Below, piece after piece: positions 11,269-22,526 of a stretch of 64,000 nt of DNA. This DNA comes from Symbiodinium kawagutii. Lineage: Eukaryota; Sar; Dinophyceae; Suessiales; Symbiodiniaceae. Numbering within the stretch: position 1 is the first letter of the stretch; every line of letters begins with the position of its first letter. The DNA lies in contig VSDK01023782.1 in assembly GCA_009767595.1 (NCBI GenBank), forward strand, positions 70,383-134,382, in the 5' to 3' direction. Below the pieces are notes generated by a model that saw only the letters and a list, made by a program, of their open reading frames with translations, was not told the DNA's origin and searched no databases. The translations under genes and the position numbers were made by a program.

Positions 11269-11370
11269 GTGACTGCTGGTGGCGACCTCTTCGGTATTGT
11301 CGCTGCTGACGCCCTTCAACAGCGCCGCCTGAAGCTGCATAGAAGCGTTGATGACGTGGATGTGTGTCAT
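11269..11370 (-). CDS. Putative exon, unknown protein
   Basis: Minus-strand open island including HIHVINASMQLQAALLKGVS with a GTTGAT donor at 11268. The acceptor is less clear. No family recognised. Confidence 0.35.
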
Positions 11371-11399
11371 ATGTCACTGTCATCTATGAATATTGTGTG

Positions 11400-12455
11400 C
11401 AAATAGGTTAAATATGTATGTCTAGATATATATTTATGCAAACGTTTTCCATGTATATGTATATCTATCTGTATATACAGCATATATATGTATGTTAAGT
11501 ATAGGAAAGATGTTGAGACACATACGTAAGAATGGCATGCACTACGAATGGAAACATACATATATATATATATATATTTCAACAACTTTAAATACAAGAC
11601 ATGTCAAATCAGCAGTGTGGACAGTTCCAGTCGTTGCTTCATGACCTTGTTTTCCAACAAACCATTTCCATCCAAACAAGAAATCAACAGAACAGGAGCA
11701 ATAGTGGTAGCATTGATGATGCTTGGTGATGGTGGTACCACCCTTGGTTGAATGATGATTGGTCGTCACCCAGCTTTTCATCACTGACCATCAGACCCAT
11801 CAGCAGGATGAAAGCTCCGCGCCTCGCGCGTGATTCGGAGCGCACTCATGGCGGTGGGCGCTCAAGTTGCGAAAGCTTCAACGACTGTCCAAGTGGCTGA
11901 TGTTTTGGCTTGATAAGATTTGTCATGGTTGATGAAGCCACTTACTCAGCTTGATATTGATAAAAGTATAAACACACAAATAAATAAACACACACACACA
12001 TACATATAATATATATATATATATATATATTGTAATGGCTTAATATTTGCCATGGCTTAATATTGATGGTTGATCAAATCAACGCAATAATTGCTCACAA
12101 GATTCTCCAAGTATTCATGCATGGTTGATAGCTGTCATTGACTACAACAAGTTTGGTTCCTTTGCGTGAAAAAACAAAGTACCCAAACTTTCAAGAAACA
12201 TACACTGGTTTCAACAGTTGTTCACGAGGTGCTTATGTGCTTGAGAGCTCCTAGATGGCCTGGCGATACCATGCTTGTCTGTTTGGTGGCCTGTGGCTTG
12301 TGGTGTTGATCTGTAACTTAAGGTTGGTTATCGGAGGTTACTTGTGCAAAATCCAAATTGAACGTCAGCTTGTGGAATCATCCAACGCTGGATCATCCAC
12401 AACCTACTGGAGGCCCGCTTTGTGCAGTCCCCTTTGTAATGGACCAGGACCATCC
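11400..12455. other. TA-rich repeats; no recognisable gene
   Basis: TA and CA microsatellites (about 11420-11580 and 11970-12031) and degenerate DNA. A GC-rich patch at 11815-11875 has no convincing frame. Confidence 0.5.
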
Positions 12456-12459
12456 ACAC

Positions 12460-12654
12460 CTAAGTTGGGTGACTGCGAGTTCTGGTACCGATGCTGGTGA
12501 TGCCAGCCCCCAGCAGTATGTTTCCCTCCTTAGTGAAGGCTGTTGCCAGTTCCCTAAGCTTTCCATCATCGGCCAAACATGTCATATTTGAATTCTGAAC
12601 CGTTGCGAAGAACTGTTTGAAACAATCATTTGATCGCTCGTTGGCCAGCACCAT
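12460..12654 (-). CDS. Small ORF or exon, unknown protein
   Basis: A 64-codon minus-strand frame with a real ATG and stop. It contains SNDCFKQFFATVQNSNMTCL and a Gly/Thr-rich end. Composition is protein-like, but no homology is recognised. It could be a single exon rather than a complete gene. Confidence 0.38.
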   Translation of the reverse strand: MVLANERSNDCFKQFFATVQNSNMTCLADDGKLRELATAFTKEGNILLGAGITSIGTRTRSHPT

Positions 12655-12878
12655 TCATCTTTATTCCCAATACTCGTACAAATGCTATTCACTATTCAAC
12701 TTTATCGTTATTGACCACTATTAATCATCATTAGCCATGGCCCGCTTAGTTATCATTAATAATCATTAAGTATCATTAGTGATGGTTAATAATGGTCAAT
12801 GACCATCTTAATCATCATTAACCATGATTAATTAACCATTATCATGCGAAGGTTTTCATGGTCCAGTGGCCGTTTCAC

Positions 12879-12969
12879 CAAAAAACGTTCCGGCCAAGTC
12901 TGAGCGCAAGTTCAGAGGCAGCCAATGGAGTTCAGCGTCCACAGAAATTGATCCAAGCCATGATTCAAT
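12879..12969 (-). CDS. Putative exon, unknown protein
   Basis: Minus-strand island after GTTGCAG and before GTGAAA, with ISVDAELHWLPLNLRSDLAG. It lies about 400 bp downstream of the exon at 13376-13516 on the same strand, probably in the same gene. Confidence 0.42.
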
Positions 12970-13198
12970 CTGCAACTTGATCCACGGTCAGTGCCTGAAT
13001 GAATGAATGGTTCGTTCATATCACTGCTTTTTGATGGTTAGTTCTGGCAAATATATGGTTGTCTATGACTATAATTAGTCATTGATTGCAGTCAATTGAT
13101 GAACCATTGTGAATGGTTTCGTTTGTAGAATGGTTCGTTAGACCTGTTGATGAAACAAACATCATCCCCATGTGTCAATACATGACCCATCATGCTTG

Positions 13199-13366
13199 TT
13201 GATGAACCAATGGTCAAATGGCTCACAAAATGGATCAATAGGCCCATAAGTCAATAAATGTCGATGAAACAATTGGTCAAATGGCTCAAAAATGGCTCAA
13301 TAGGCCCAAATGTCAATAAATGTCGATGAAACAATTGGTCAAATGGCTCAAAAATGGATCATAGAA
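13199..13366. repeat. 62-bp tandem repeat, about 2.7 copies
   Basis: Units start GTCGATGAAACAATTGGTCA and contain AATAGGCCCAAATGTCAATA. The second and third units are nearly identical. The array sits inside a probable intron. Confidence 0.85.
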
Positions 13367-13375
13367 CCATAGAAC

Positions 13376-13516
13376 CATCATCATCCGCAGGCACAGCTTG
13401 GCTTGGGCGAAGATTGACCTGTCGAGGCTCATCCACCAAATAACAGCGCCCTGGCTGCCACGTGAGTTGCGTATCTCCGATGTCCATGGTGACGTTGCTG
13501 GGATTCTCGACGCCAC
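13376..13516 (-). CDS. Putative 141-bp exon, possibly aspartyl/asparaginyl beta-hydroxylase-like
   Basis: Minus-strand island of 47 codons with a clear CTTCTTCCAG acceptor and GTTCTA donor. It contains VTMDIGDTQLTWQPGRCYLV followed by DEP, which weakly recalls the 'W-x-G-K-x-x-x-F-D' block of aspartyl/asparaginyl beta-hydroxylases. The exon at 15676-15796 (HPGTVVVAPWRTGN) weakly recalls the upstream 'PGT.i..H.G..N' block of the same family. The iron-binding His is not convincingly present, so the family call is tentative. Confidence 0.42.
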
Positions 13517-13772
13517 CTGGAAGAAGTGGATGACATCGTTGCAAGCACAGTAAAGCCAATGGCATCATGACATCTGCTAAAGCCAGGCAGGTAGGGATCA
13601 ACCTCCAGTTGAGTTCAAGGTTGGGGGTAAACAAGAGTGAACTATTTAATTAAATGCATCAAATTAGTGGGTATAGTACCAACCAATGGTATTGTTACCA
13701 ACATTTCTATTACCAACAAGCACACAATAGTGGGTATCGTTTTCAATGTAGCTGTTTGGTCTGGCGATCAAC

Positions 13773-13855
13773 GCCGCTGCCACTCTGCACACATCTCCGC
13801 ATCGACCAAGTCGCAATGAATTTTGATGCGCTGGTTGGTGTCTGCCGTATGCTCC
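13773..13855 (-). CDS. Putative exon, unknown protein
   Basis: Minus-strand island between GCCAAG and GTTGAT with HTADTNQRIKIHCDLVDAEM. Canonical splice signals at both ends. Same strand as its neighbours. Confidence 0.43.
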
Positions 13856-13965
13856 TTGGCACTTGGGCAACTGGTTCCAGTTTGAAGGACTGAGATTATC
13901 GTAACAACTGGTAATATCAATGGATACTAATGGCAACATTCCTGGCTGCGCCTTAGCTGTGTAAC

Positions 13966-14044
13966 AATGATCGGTGTGCAAAGTTGCAGCTTTGGGGGCA
14001 CGACCACTGGTTTCGGAGTAGCCCAAGTTGCCAACCTCCACCCC
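13966..14044 (-). CDS. Putative exon, unknown protein
   Basis: Minus-strand island between TGGCAAG and GTTACA with VEVGNLGYSETSGRAPKAAT. Only about 110 bp separates it from the next exon. Confidence 0.4.
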
Positions 14045-14049
14045 TTGCC

Positions 14050-15670
14050 AGCAGTCAAGTCTACTCACAGGGGAGGCTTTCCAGCCATGGTAAACGACTG
14101 TTGGTTTATGTTGGGTGTGGACGATGACTACTCATGTTCTGCGCTGGTGATGGATGTCGTGACCCAACGTTCCGCGACAATTTATCTGACATGTAGGCAT
14201 TCACAATAGTTGCAATAAGATAAGAAGAAAGCTTGTGTTGTGCGACTGGGTGTATAACTATTGCTACAAGAAAAATGCGGAAAACAATCTTGATATATAT
14301 AAAGGTTGGCAATACATATGTATCGTCAAACATACCAGTATAGCCTGCAATCCCAAGCCAAAAACAACCGAGGAAAACGCGACACAACTTCCGCACGGTT
14401 GCAGTGATACTGCTTGAGTATGGCTATTGATGAAGCATGGTTCTAGTCCGGATGGCGAATCATGAGGGTTGTTCGTGGCTGAAAATTCAAGCATGAACAG
14501 TCACTCTGCATTGATTTGGGCGTGATATCACAGGCCTGGTTTGAAGACTACCGTATCCCATGAAAAAGCCCTTGTGAATCCACTTGCCTCACTCACCGTC
14601 TGTTACACGCTGTTGTTGGCCAAATCTTCATCGCTGGTGGTTATTGTTGTGCACTACTGTTGAAAGCGGTTGGAAATGCATTTCTGCCGAACCTGAATGT
14701 TGTAAATGTTTGTCGGCGAACTAGCGATGTCACATCCACGTTGCTGTTGGCAAAATTGAATGATCAGCAACGGCTACAGTAGGACGTTGCGCTCCCAACA
14801 AGCAATCAACACTTGTGACATGGCTATGGGCCAATATTAACCAACCAACAAATGGGTAGGTCGCTTGGCTTGCTCTGCATTGCGGGGGCTGGCCGTGGAC
14901 TTTGCCGTGTGCACTGCGCAGGATGGGACCAACAAATGGGTAGGTGAACACCCTAAATGTTCGAGTGGGCATCGCACAGCTGAGCATGCTTGCTCGCTAT
15001 CTTCGCACCACTGATGTTAACTATTCAGCAATTTTGACCACCAACACTATAGTGAACCAATCCAGAATCAACAACCAGCTTTATATAGTCATTATGTTCC
15101 GATGAAGCAGCTCATAGTGGATTCACAACTATTTGTAATAGTCGCAGGCAACAATCAAACATCAACCACAATCATTATTACCACCAACTAGGAATCATCC
15201 CAAACCATCCAGTTCAAGCCATGGTCAAGAACCTTTCTTGACCATTGCTAGTATGATGCTCGCAAACCATTGTGTAAGCATTTTTGACAATTGTTGAATA
15301 ACATCAACCATGAAAAATTTGATGACAACAATGGCAAACTATCCAGCAAAAACTATAGTTCGTAGCCACCAGTACAAGCCATTATCAACCCTTGTCAATA
15401 TACCACCACTTTTGATAATCACAAAATAACCATTGTCAACCATTCTTGACCGTTGTTAATCCAACCGTTTCGAACCATTGTGAATATCTATCCATTCTAA
15501 CCACATAATCTTTATGCTTAAAAACCACTTTATATGATTAAAATAAAACCCAATTTGATGGTTTGTAAACAACTCTTTTGACCATTTCCAACCATTTTAA
15601 CCATCTTTAACTATAGAATCATCCTAATCATTGTGAAATGTAAGACCATTGTGAACCATCACCAACCACC
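14050..15670. other. Mostly degenerate repeat DNA
   Basis: No recognised gene. A half MITE-2 end (GGCTATGGGCCAATATTAAC) lies at about 14822. The 18-bp word ACCAACAAATGGGTAGGT occurs at 14840 and again at 14929, bracketing a GC-rich patch. From about 15000 the DNA is AACCATTGT-type filler. Confidence 0.45.
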
Positions 15671-15675
15671 ACCAC

Positions 15676-15796
15676 TTCCCACGGTTGCCAGTTCGCCAGG
15701 GCGCCACCACCACAGTGCCAGGGTGAAGTCGAGCGAAACGCGCTTCCAGGATTGCCTGGCTCCATTGGGTCAGGGGAAGGGTCCAGGGTCCAATGG
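15676..15796 (-). CDS. Putative exon, possibly same gene as 13376-13516
   Basis: Minus-strand island after CACGAAG and before GTGGTG. It contains QAILEARFARLHPGTVVVAP then WRTGN. The PGT block is the basis for a tentative beta-hydroxylase-like reading shared with the exon at 13376-13516. Confidence 0.42.
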
Positions 15797-15840
15797 CTTC
15801 GTGATGGTCGGTTGTTAATGGTTGATGATCGTAGGGAACC

Positions 15841-15873
<33 letters not shown>

Positions 15874-15902
15874 CGAAGAGCAAGAACAAGAACAAGAACA
15901 TG
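15841..15902. repeat. (CAA)n / (CAAGAA)n array
   Basis: CAA trinucleotide array followed by CAAGAA repeats. Confidence 0.9.
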
Positions 15903-15904
15903 GT

Positions 15905-16969
15905 TGATGAACTGATGAGTAATGGTAAGTATTAGTGATAAATAATTGATCTAAGGGTTGATGTTATGATGATTAGTGACCTGTTGATGACTATTGGTGG
16001 TTCTTAATGGGTTCATTGATGACTATTGCTGGTTATTTCCGGTTATTACTCGTAAATGAGGTCGTGTAATGATGGTTCTGAAGGGTTCATGATAATGACG
16101 GCTAATGATGGTCATGTAATGACTTTCAATTGAAGTTAATAATGGTCAATAAGCTATTGATGGCTATTGAGGAGGTGAATAACCTATTAAAGGGTCAATG
16201 ACGGTTCATAATGGTTACTGAGGGTGAATGATGTTTAGCTCATGAGTTCATACTGGTTCATGTCGGTGAAAAAACATGAATCACTGTCCAACCGGAGTGT
16301 GTACTGTGGATATTCTTGATACTGCGGGGGCCCCAAGTACTAGGTGGATATTAACCAACCACTCTCAACCATGAATGTTAGGGGGTGGGACTAGTGCATT
16401 TGTGAGATACTTGTGCTCTTTGGGTCCGTTTTGATTACGAAGTGCCACCGTTGTTTTGGTCCAGTTCGCTATCCCAAATGATTTTCGTTTTTTGTCTTGG
16501 GAAACGGGTAAGTTGGGAGATGCCGCTCTTTTTGCCGCAAACATTTATGTCTACAAATCTATGTATATGAAAATTTACGTATGAACTAACATAGACAATA
16601 GATAAACAAACATATATGTATATATAGATATATCAAAGTATATCAAAGTAAATATGTATATATCTAAATACACATATATACATATTTACACATCAAGAAT
16701 CGCAAAAAATAATACATGTGCATGACGCGAATGTAGGCGTATATTGAGATATGGCTATTTGAAAATACACAACGGATTTCCGGTATGCGAGATAAATGAC
16801 AAAGGTCGTATTGCGGAGCACATCTCGGGAAGATCAACAACATGCAGTAGTAACACAAGTTATCATCATCAATGGCGATGAGGAGCTGTGTATCAATATG
16901 TAGCATCAAACATTGCTGTGTTCACAATGATGATGAATGATGATTAATGATGATGTTTGATGTTTGATG

Positions 16970-17021
<52 letters not shown>

Positions 17022-17100
17022 CTGATGTTAAGATTATGATGACGACTACAATGATGATGAGGGATAGCCGGATGTTGATAGTACACTGATAAATTCAAGA
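15905..17100. other. Repeat-rich DNA including (GAT)n at 16976-17022
   Basis: Degenerate TGATGGTTAATG DNA, short TA runs near 16600-16680, and a GAT array. No gene supported. Confidence 0.5.
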
Positions 17101-17105
17101 AACAC

Positions 17106-17259
17106 TGGCCCTGAGTCATGTCCCGCTGCTGGCGCGTGTGAAACCCGTGAGAAGGGTAGCAGCTGTGTTGCTCGATGCTCTCTTTGGCGTACCAGCAACT
17201 CTTCAGCTCCCGGCCATACCCCAAAAGCCATGAGTGTTTCCCTTGCCATGGAATTATGT
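17106..17259 (-). CDS. Putative exon, unknown protein
   Basis: Minus-strand island with a CCTCCAG acceptor and GTGTTT donor. It contains GKHSWLLGYGRELKSCWYAK and several Cys/His. No zinc-finger spacing is clear. Confidence 0.42.
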
Positions 17260-17299
17260 CTGGAGGGCTTCACGCTCCCATGGCATGGTGTAGATTGAA

Positions 17300-17925
17300 T
17301 TCCAGAGATGTACCAGGTGAATCCGCAATCATAAGAATCACAATAGTTGACCAAGTAAACTGAGTTGGTTAGTAACACATGACCAGCATAACCATTCTTT
17401 CATGACCATGGCCATTAACATTGATAGCCATTGGATGCCATTGGCCACAACAGCTCAACCACGATTAACCCATGAAATTTTGGGGCAAGCCATTGATGTC
17501 CCCCCCCCAATTGGTTCTTAACCATTGGCCGCCATGAACAACAACCGTGTTGACCGTCGCAACTGCAAACACCATCAAATCCCAAACAATTTAGTCACCC
17601 AACCATTGCCCAGCTGGTTGTATTCAGCTCGTCGCAGTTGCAGCAACCAGTCACCAAGCAACAATTGTAACCGATAGCGAACCAATACATAGCCATAGAA
17701 GTGATAAACAACTTTACTACTTGTTGTGTTAACTACGTCTTGCAACAACCATTAAAGTGGTTTATGAGAGCCTTCGTGGACTACAACTCTTACTCAATGG
17801 TGTTGATGATCCGACTGGTACTGTTGAATGGCCGACCATTTTCCATAACTATTGGTTGTATCCCCCTATAAAACCTCATAAACCTACCAACTAGTTGACC
17901 ATTTTCCATGACTTTTCTGAGCGTT
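17300..17925. other. No recognisable gene
   Basis: AT-rich AACCATTG-type DNA. Confidence 0.5.
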
Positions 17926-17929
17926 TCAC

Positions 17930-17992
17930 CACGGTTTCACCCCGCAGAACCTCGGAATGCTCGGTGTCTTTGGGCCAGATCTCATTGATGGC
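17930..17992 (-). CDS. Putative 63-bp microexon
   Basis: Minus-strand stretch of exactly 21 codons between CCTAAG and GTGAAA that reads INEIWPKDTEHSEVLRGETV. Symmetric-phase length and good splice sites. Unknown function. Confidence 0.4.
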
Positions 17993-17999
17993 CTTAGGT

Positions 18000-18885
18000 C
18001 ATTGTGGTCGTGCTTGGGACCCCAGCCCTGTGTTGGGGGGTCAAATGACTAGGCTACCAGCTATGGTACAGCTTGGCTTGTGGTAGTTATAGCTGCTTGT
18101 TGGGTTTAGACCTCATAAACTGGCGCCATGTTGCTGTGAATGATATGTGATAATGAGAGTCACCACTGTAAAAACGATTGGCATTAGGCTTTACACTTGT
18201 CCTGGACTTTTTCTTTCGAAACTTTAAGCCTGCCATGGCTGTAACACGGTCTGTATCATAAAAATGATCATGACAAAATATGACGAGTATTATCATGTTC
18301 ACCATGACGACGACGGGCGAACAATCAGGATCATAATGCTCAAGAGGTTAATCATCATGCCATGTTGATGCTTCACGGTCATGATGCTGTTGATGATCAG
18401 TGAAAATGAGGATAAAAAACATAATATTCACACCGCTACCGACAAATTTCTGTCATGAGCATACCCAAAAGATTGCGGAACCCCTGTTTTTGTCTACCTA
18501 CTGTACCTACCATTCATCCATCCATCCATCCAATCAGTCCACTTATCGATCTACTTTACTTTAGTCTTTTCCTTGCGTTATCTAGCAATCTGTTTACCTA
18601 GCTATCTGTCTATTTGTATGTATCCGCCTACCCAACTAAGCTATACGTATCGGTATCGCAAATGTTATATGTGCATAAAATCATGAGACCTACGGAAAAC
18701 GATCAAGTCAGAGGTGCCACCTCAACCATGCCCAAGCTACGATGACTTTTTAAGAGACCTGCCCATGACTTTGGGGGTACCATCAGTTATGAACATAGCC
18801 ATGAAAATAAGCAGTGCTAATCATCAATTGGCCATTAGCTAACCATCAACTTATCATCAATTGGCCAATGACTGCCTATCAGCGA
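18000..18885. other. No recognisable gene
   Basis: Low-complexity filler with CTACC/CATCCATC words near 18510-18630. Confidence 0.5.
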
Positions 18886-18886
18886 A

Positions 18887-19258
18887 TCAATAGAAATTGA
18901 AGGAACACCGTCTGCTTTTGCCCAAGGTGGGTGTAAAGGGTAGTCGCGGGCGGACAACGAATTTGCTAGTCATGTCCAGCTTGCAAAATCTGGCCACCTG
19001 ATTCCTGCAGCAATCCATGTCCACGTTGGCTGCCGCGGCCCTCAAGGTGAATGAGAGCCTCTGTTTTGCCAGCTGCCAAGTTGATAGTGCTGATGTTCTG
19101 GTTGTGTGCACATGGCATGTGGTTGGGGGATTTCTAGTGGAACATGCTGTCTTGGCTTCTGCTGTGGCTTGTGGTGTGGCAGTGGGCGGCGCTGCTGTTT
19201 TGGCCTCTGCTGCAGCTTTTGGGGCCGGTCTTGCTGGTGCTGCTGTCGTTCCAGTCAT
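18887..19258 (-). CDS. Putative coding region, Ala/Thr/Pro-rich, unknown
   Basis: Minus-strand open frame of 124 codons. The N-terminal third is Ala/Thr/Pro/Lys-rich, and the rest includes STWQLAKQRLSFTLRAAAAN. That segment resembles PTWQLAAIS followed by AANIN in the neighbouring region at 19330-19990, so the two may be repeats of one protein. The edges are not defined. Confidence 0.35.
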   Translation of the reverse strand: MTGTTAAPARPAPKAAAEAKTAAPPTATPQATAEAKTACSTRNPPTTCHVHTTRTSALSTWQLAKQRLSFTLRAAAANVDMDCCRNQVARFCKLDMTSKFVVRPRLPFTPTLGKSRRCSFNFY

Positions 19259-19329
19259 GGCGTTCCATTCGCCGCCATCAACAGCATACCAGCCAGTGTC
19301 TTCACGCCGCCACTATACTGTGATCTGAG

Positions 19330-19990
19330 CTGAACTTGTGCATCTGGGAAATGCGCCTGCATACGGAAGTGCCAAGATGAGCCAGTGACAGCCAGTGTCT
19401 GAGCATGTCAACTCAACATCCCACTGCAAGTGAGTTGCTGCATGCGCTCCGGTGGCAACACTGCATTGGAGCCTCCAGGGCCTGCAACCTGAGTGGAAGG
19501 AAGGCTTTGCTTCTTGGTTGCATTTTGCCCGGATCCTAGTGCCTCCTGGTTGAAATCCTTGAGAAAATGAGGGTTGACCAGTGCGAAGGGATGAAAGGAG
19601 GGCGAAAGGGACAAGATGTGTGCCACAAGGCCATTGATGTTTGCCGCTGATAGCTGCCAGCTGCCAAGTTGGTAATGAAACCGTGCGCCGCACACCTTTG
19701 AAAGACAGTTGTTCCAGCAACGCTCCTGGAACTGCATGCTCCAGGAAGAACACGGCATCCTCTACCCATGTAATGGACAAAATGCGATGAGTGTCCCCAA
19801 CCTGCGAAACGTGCAAGGATCGCGGACATCACCGCAGTGAAGGCAGGATCCGCGGATGGATTCCCCAGATTGGTGCCCATGGTGCCACGCAGAGCCCCAT
19901 TGCCCTGAGCATGCTGAGTGCTGCGTGACTGGATTTTCAGTAACAACGCGTCAGGCTGACCCGCCACTGGCAGACGATGCTCTTCCACAT
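19330..19990 (-). pseudogene. Frameshifted coding remnant, unknown protein
   Basis: Three successive protein-like segments on the minus strand lie in three different frames: about 19988-19800 (includes GTMGTNLGNPSADPAFTAVM), about 19816-19650 (includes HRILSITWVEDAVFFLEHAV) and about 19650-19408 (includes KDFNQEALGSGQNATKKQSL). They run on from each other with no room for introns, which suggests a decayed coding sequence with two frameshifts rather than spliced exons. Alternatively one or two frames are chance. Confidence 0.35.
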
Positions 19991-20274
19991 GGTATTGGCA
20001 CTCCTGTGTGCCCAGGTGGTTTCATCCCCCATGAAACCTATGAGTTAATCAACTAACTATCCCACACACAAACAGAAAAATGATAGCGTTAATCAAACCA
20101 TCAACTGGTAATTGTTTGACCATTGTTGTTGCTTATTACCCCCTATCATTGCCCCTTGTTTATGGCTATAAGCTTCTTAACCTTAGAAAAACCCTCCAAA
20201 GCCCCTATAGAAACCCACCGCCATTGATGCCTATAGCCCTTGTAAAACCTTATAAACCCACTTGCCAACCATCA

Positions 20275-20364
20275 TTGACCGATGGGCCACAGCAGCTGCA
20301 CCTCACAACGTTCCAGGTGGCCCGACCTTCAAAAGCCCACAGAACTGCGGGAAGGATTTCACCT
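20275..20364 (-). CDS. Putative exon, unknown protein
   Basis: Minus-strand island after ACTGAG containing VLWAFEGRATWNVVRCSCCG. Cys-rich end. Donor edge uncertain. Confidence 0.35.
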
Positions 20365-20525
20365 CAGTGGTTTAGGCGAAGATTAGCTGTAGGGTTAATG
20401 ATGAAAGAACATGTGATTGATTAATGAGAATGATGGTGAAATATCATGTGAAAATCCCAGTTCATGATGATAAAACATGTGAATGATAATTATCATACCC
20501 CAGTTTATGATGGTTATCAAACCCC

Positions 20526-20713
20526 AGTTCAGGTTTGCAGCAGGGGTAGGTGGCTAAACCTTTCGATGATATCATCTGGTTGGTGGTTGAACCACCCCTG
20601 TAAAAGATATATTCGTCAACCAACCAACCATTTGGCAACCCTAGGGCGAACAAACAATGCTTGAAACGATCAGCTAGATCAACTAACCAGTTCAGGTTCG
20701 CAGCAGGGGTAGC
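20526..20713. repeat. Direct repeat flanking a MITE-1 copy
   Basis: The word CAGTTCAGGTTTGCAGCAGG (with T/C variation) plus GGTAG occurs at about 20526 and again at about 20688, on either side of the MITE-1 copy. This suggests a local duplication of about 160 bp. Confidence 0.6.
20576..20677 (+). mobile_element. MITE-1 copy (diverged right end)
   Basis: Left end CTGGTTGGTGGTTGAACC, internal CCCCTGTAAAAGATAT, CAACCAACCAACC and CCTAGGG blocks, right end TTGAAACGATCAGCTAG. ATCA occurs next to both ends (one base offset at the left). Confidence 0.65.
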
Positions 20714-20845
20714 AGCATGGTTGATGGGAATGGTGGCTAATGATCAATGGAATTGACTAAGCATTGATGTTGCTTAATGATTGATGATTCATGATTGCGG
20801 ATTACTGGTTCATTACTAATGATTCATGGTTCATGAAAATGACCA

Positions 20846-20864
20846 TGATGATGATGATGATGAC

Positions 20865-20907
<43 letters not shown>

Positions 20908-20912
20908 CTGAT
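20846..20912. repeat. (GAT)n array
   Basis: GAT/ATG trinucleotide array. Confidence 0.9.
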
Positions 20913-21124
20913 TCATAGTTGATGGCCAGTAGCGTGTGGCTAACATCATGGTTCATTGATGGCTGATAAGCGGTGAACGATGGTTTGCAATGGATACTGA
21001 CAGGTTAACAATGGTTGATAGAAAATTGAAGGAAAGTTGATGGTGCTAAACCATCACTGCTTCATGATGAAACCATGCGCTGTTAATTTTGATGAATAAT
21101 AAACCATTTATGATCATGGTTCGG

Positions 21125-21300
21125 TTTTTCTTGGTCAAGGCTTCGCTTTGAATTGTTCGTAAGACTGGTCGAGCGCAATATCCCATCCTCTCTGCCAAGG
21201 GTGCTGGGACATCGGCCAAAGCGGGGGCCGACTGACATGGGTTGAGCCCCGTCATCATCACGGCGCCCGCGAGGAGAGCTGTCACGCAAAGGCCCAAGGA
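21125..21300 (-). CDS. Putative exon with hydrophobic segment
   Basis: Minus-strand open island with GLCVTALLAGAVMMTGLNPC, a short hydrophobic stretch that could be a signal or membrane segment, then PALADVPAPLAERMGYCARP. Splice edges are not clear. Unknown product. Confidence 0.35.
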
Positions 21301-21539
21301 AAGTCAGTGGCACGTTGTGCAACGGCGTGCACGCCTATCCAGTGAGGATAAATCTAAGTTGGTTGCCATAAATCCTCCAGGTGCCGGCTGACTCCAAGCA
21401 CATGCGGCCTGATCGGCAGCAACGGAAAAACGATACATTTCCGTTTTGGCATAGGATCATCCATTCCTTGCCCCGCTGAGGGGCAGCGCGACTGACCAAT
21501 TAGAAGCATGTCTGTCTGTGAAAAGCTGCCCGTATATCT

Positions 21540-21790
21540 TCATCGTGGCCTACCATCCTGCCCAAATCTGGTGCAGAACATCCGCTGGTCTCAGCCTGTT
21601 GTGCTTCCTTCGCACAGTCTTCATCGAACATGGCATCCCCCGCGCGCAAGAGTTCAGAACAGAACCACGGAGTTCCCATCGGGGCTGCCTGTCGGCTGCG
21701 GAGGAACTTGAATTTGTCGCCGAAACGGCAAGGCCCTTGCCGCCACCAATTCCTGCACCTCTCGTGCGCTGGCCTCGGACATGAAGCCCA
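21540..21790 (-). CDS. Putative exon with degenerate CCCH zinc finger
   Basis: Minus-strand frame containing CRNWWRQGPCRFGDKFKFL. It fits the C-x8-C-x5-C-x3-H finger pattern and typical CCCH residues (W, G, FGD, KFL), but the third Cys is Phe and the final His is Arg. It continues into an acidic stretch with RAGDAMFDEDCAKEAQQAET. Two other frames on the same stretch are also open, so the call is tentative. Confidence 0.35.
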
Positions 21791-21944
21791 TCCATGTTTT
21801 CATACAGGTAGCCATGTTGGCAAGCCACACGGTGTGGTTCGCTTGGAGGCAATCTCAAGTTCACGAGCGCCATGAACTTGAATACAACTACAGCACTTGA
21901 TTGACAAAAGCTACACACGATTTATTTGCGATCTTTTACTCCCT

Positions 21945-22120
21945 GAGATAGAACGGCCCGGGGGGCTCTTCGCGGTCCGGTTTGGCGTCCACCTGCCGGC
22001 TGAGCCACAGTGGTCAGCGCTACTGATGCTCTGGCAGTGCTGTGTGCACCCCTCGGGGCGGTCGCGAATCCCTTTGGTCAACTCAGCCCACAGCCGCTCG
22101 CCCAAAAGGCATACAAAGTA
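21945..22120 (-). CDS. Putative exon, unknown protein
   Basis: Minus-strand island after GCGAATGAAG with YFVCLLGERLWAELTKGIRD then a Cys/Ser-rich tail. A partial MITE-1 end begins 18 bp upstream of the acceptor. Confidence 0.4.
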
Positions 22121-22137
22121 CTTCATTCGCAATCATA

Positions 22138-22190
22138 CTTGGTTGGTGGTTTTGAATCCCCCATGAAGCAATATTAGTCAACCCCTATTA
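22138..22190 (+). mobile_element. Partial MITE-1 (left end)
   Basis: TTGGTTGGTGGTTTTGAATC followed by CCCATGAAGCAATATTAGTC. The right half is not recognisable. Confidence 0.5.
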
Positions 22191-22408
22191 GTCAGCCACT
22201 TCTAATACTGGAGGGCAAATAAAACCCCACCAGGTCCAAGTAGGGCCGGGACACGTTACACTTGGCCCGGGAGAGGTATGCTGTCTCCCAAAGACCCGTG
22301 AGATGCAAACCTGCAACGGTGAAGCCGAGGCGTCCATGGCGATTCGATCGGTTAATTGACAGTTCATTGATGGTTGATACTGCTTGCTTCTTGATACTGG
22401 CTGCTTAC

Positions 22409-22460
<52 letters not shown>

Positions 22461-22470
22461 GGTGGTGATG
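22409..22470. repeat. (GAT)n(GGT)n array
   Basis: Trinucleotide array. Poly-His/Ile/Met/Val frames are artefacts. Confidence 0.9.
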
Positions 22471-22526
22471 ATGAAGAATAAACCCAACGATTCGTGGTTG
22501 ATATGTCTTGATCACATGAACCCGCG

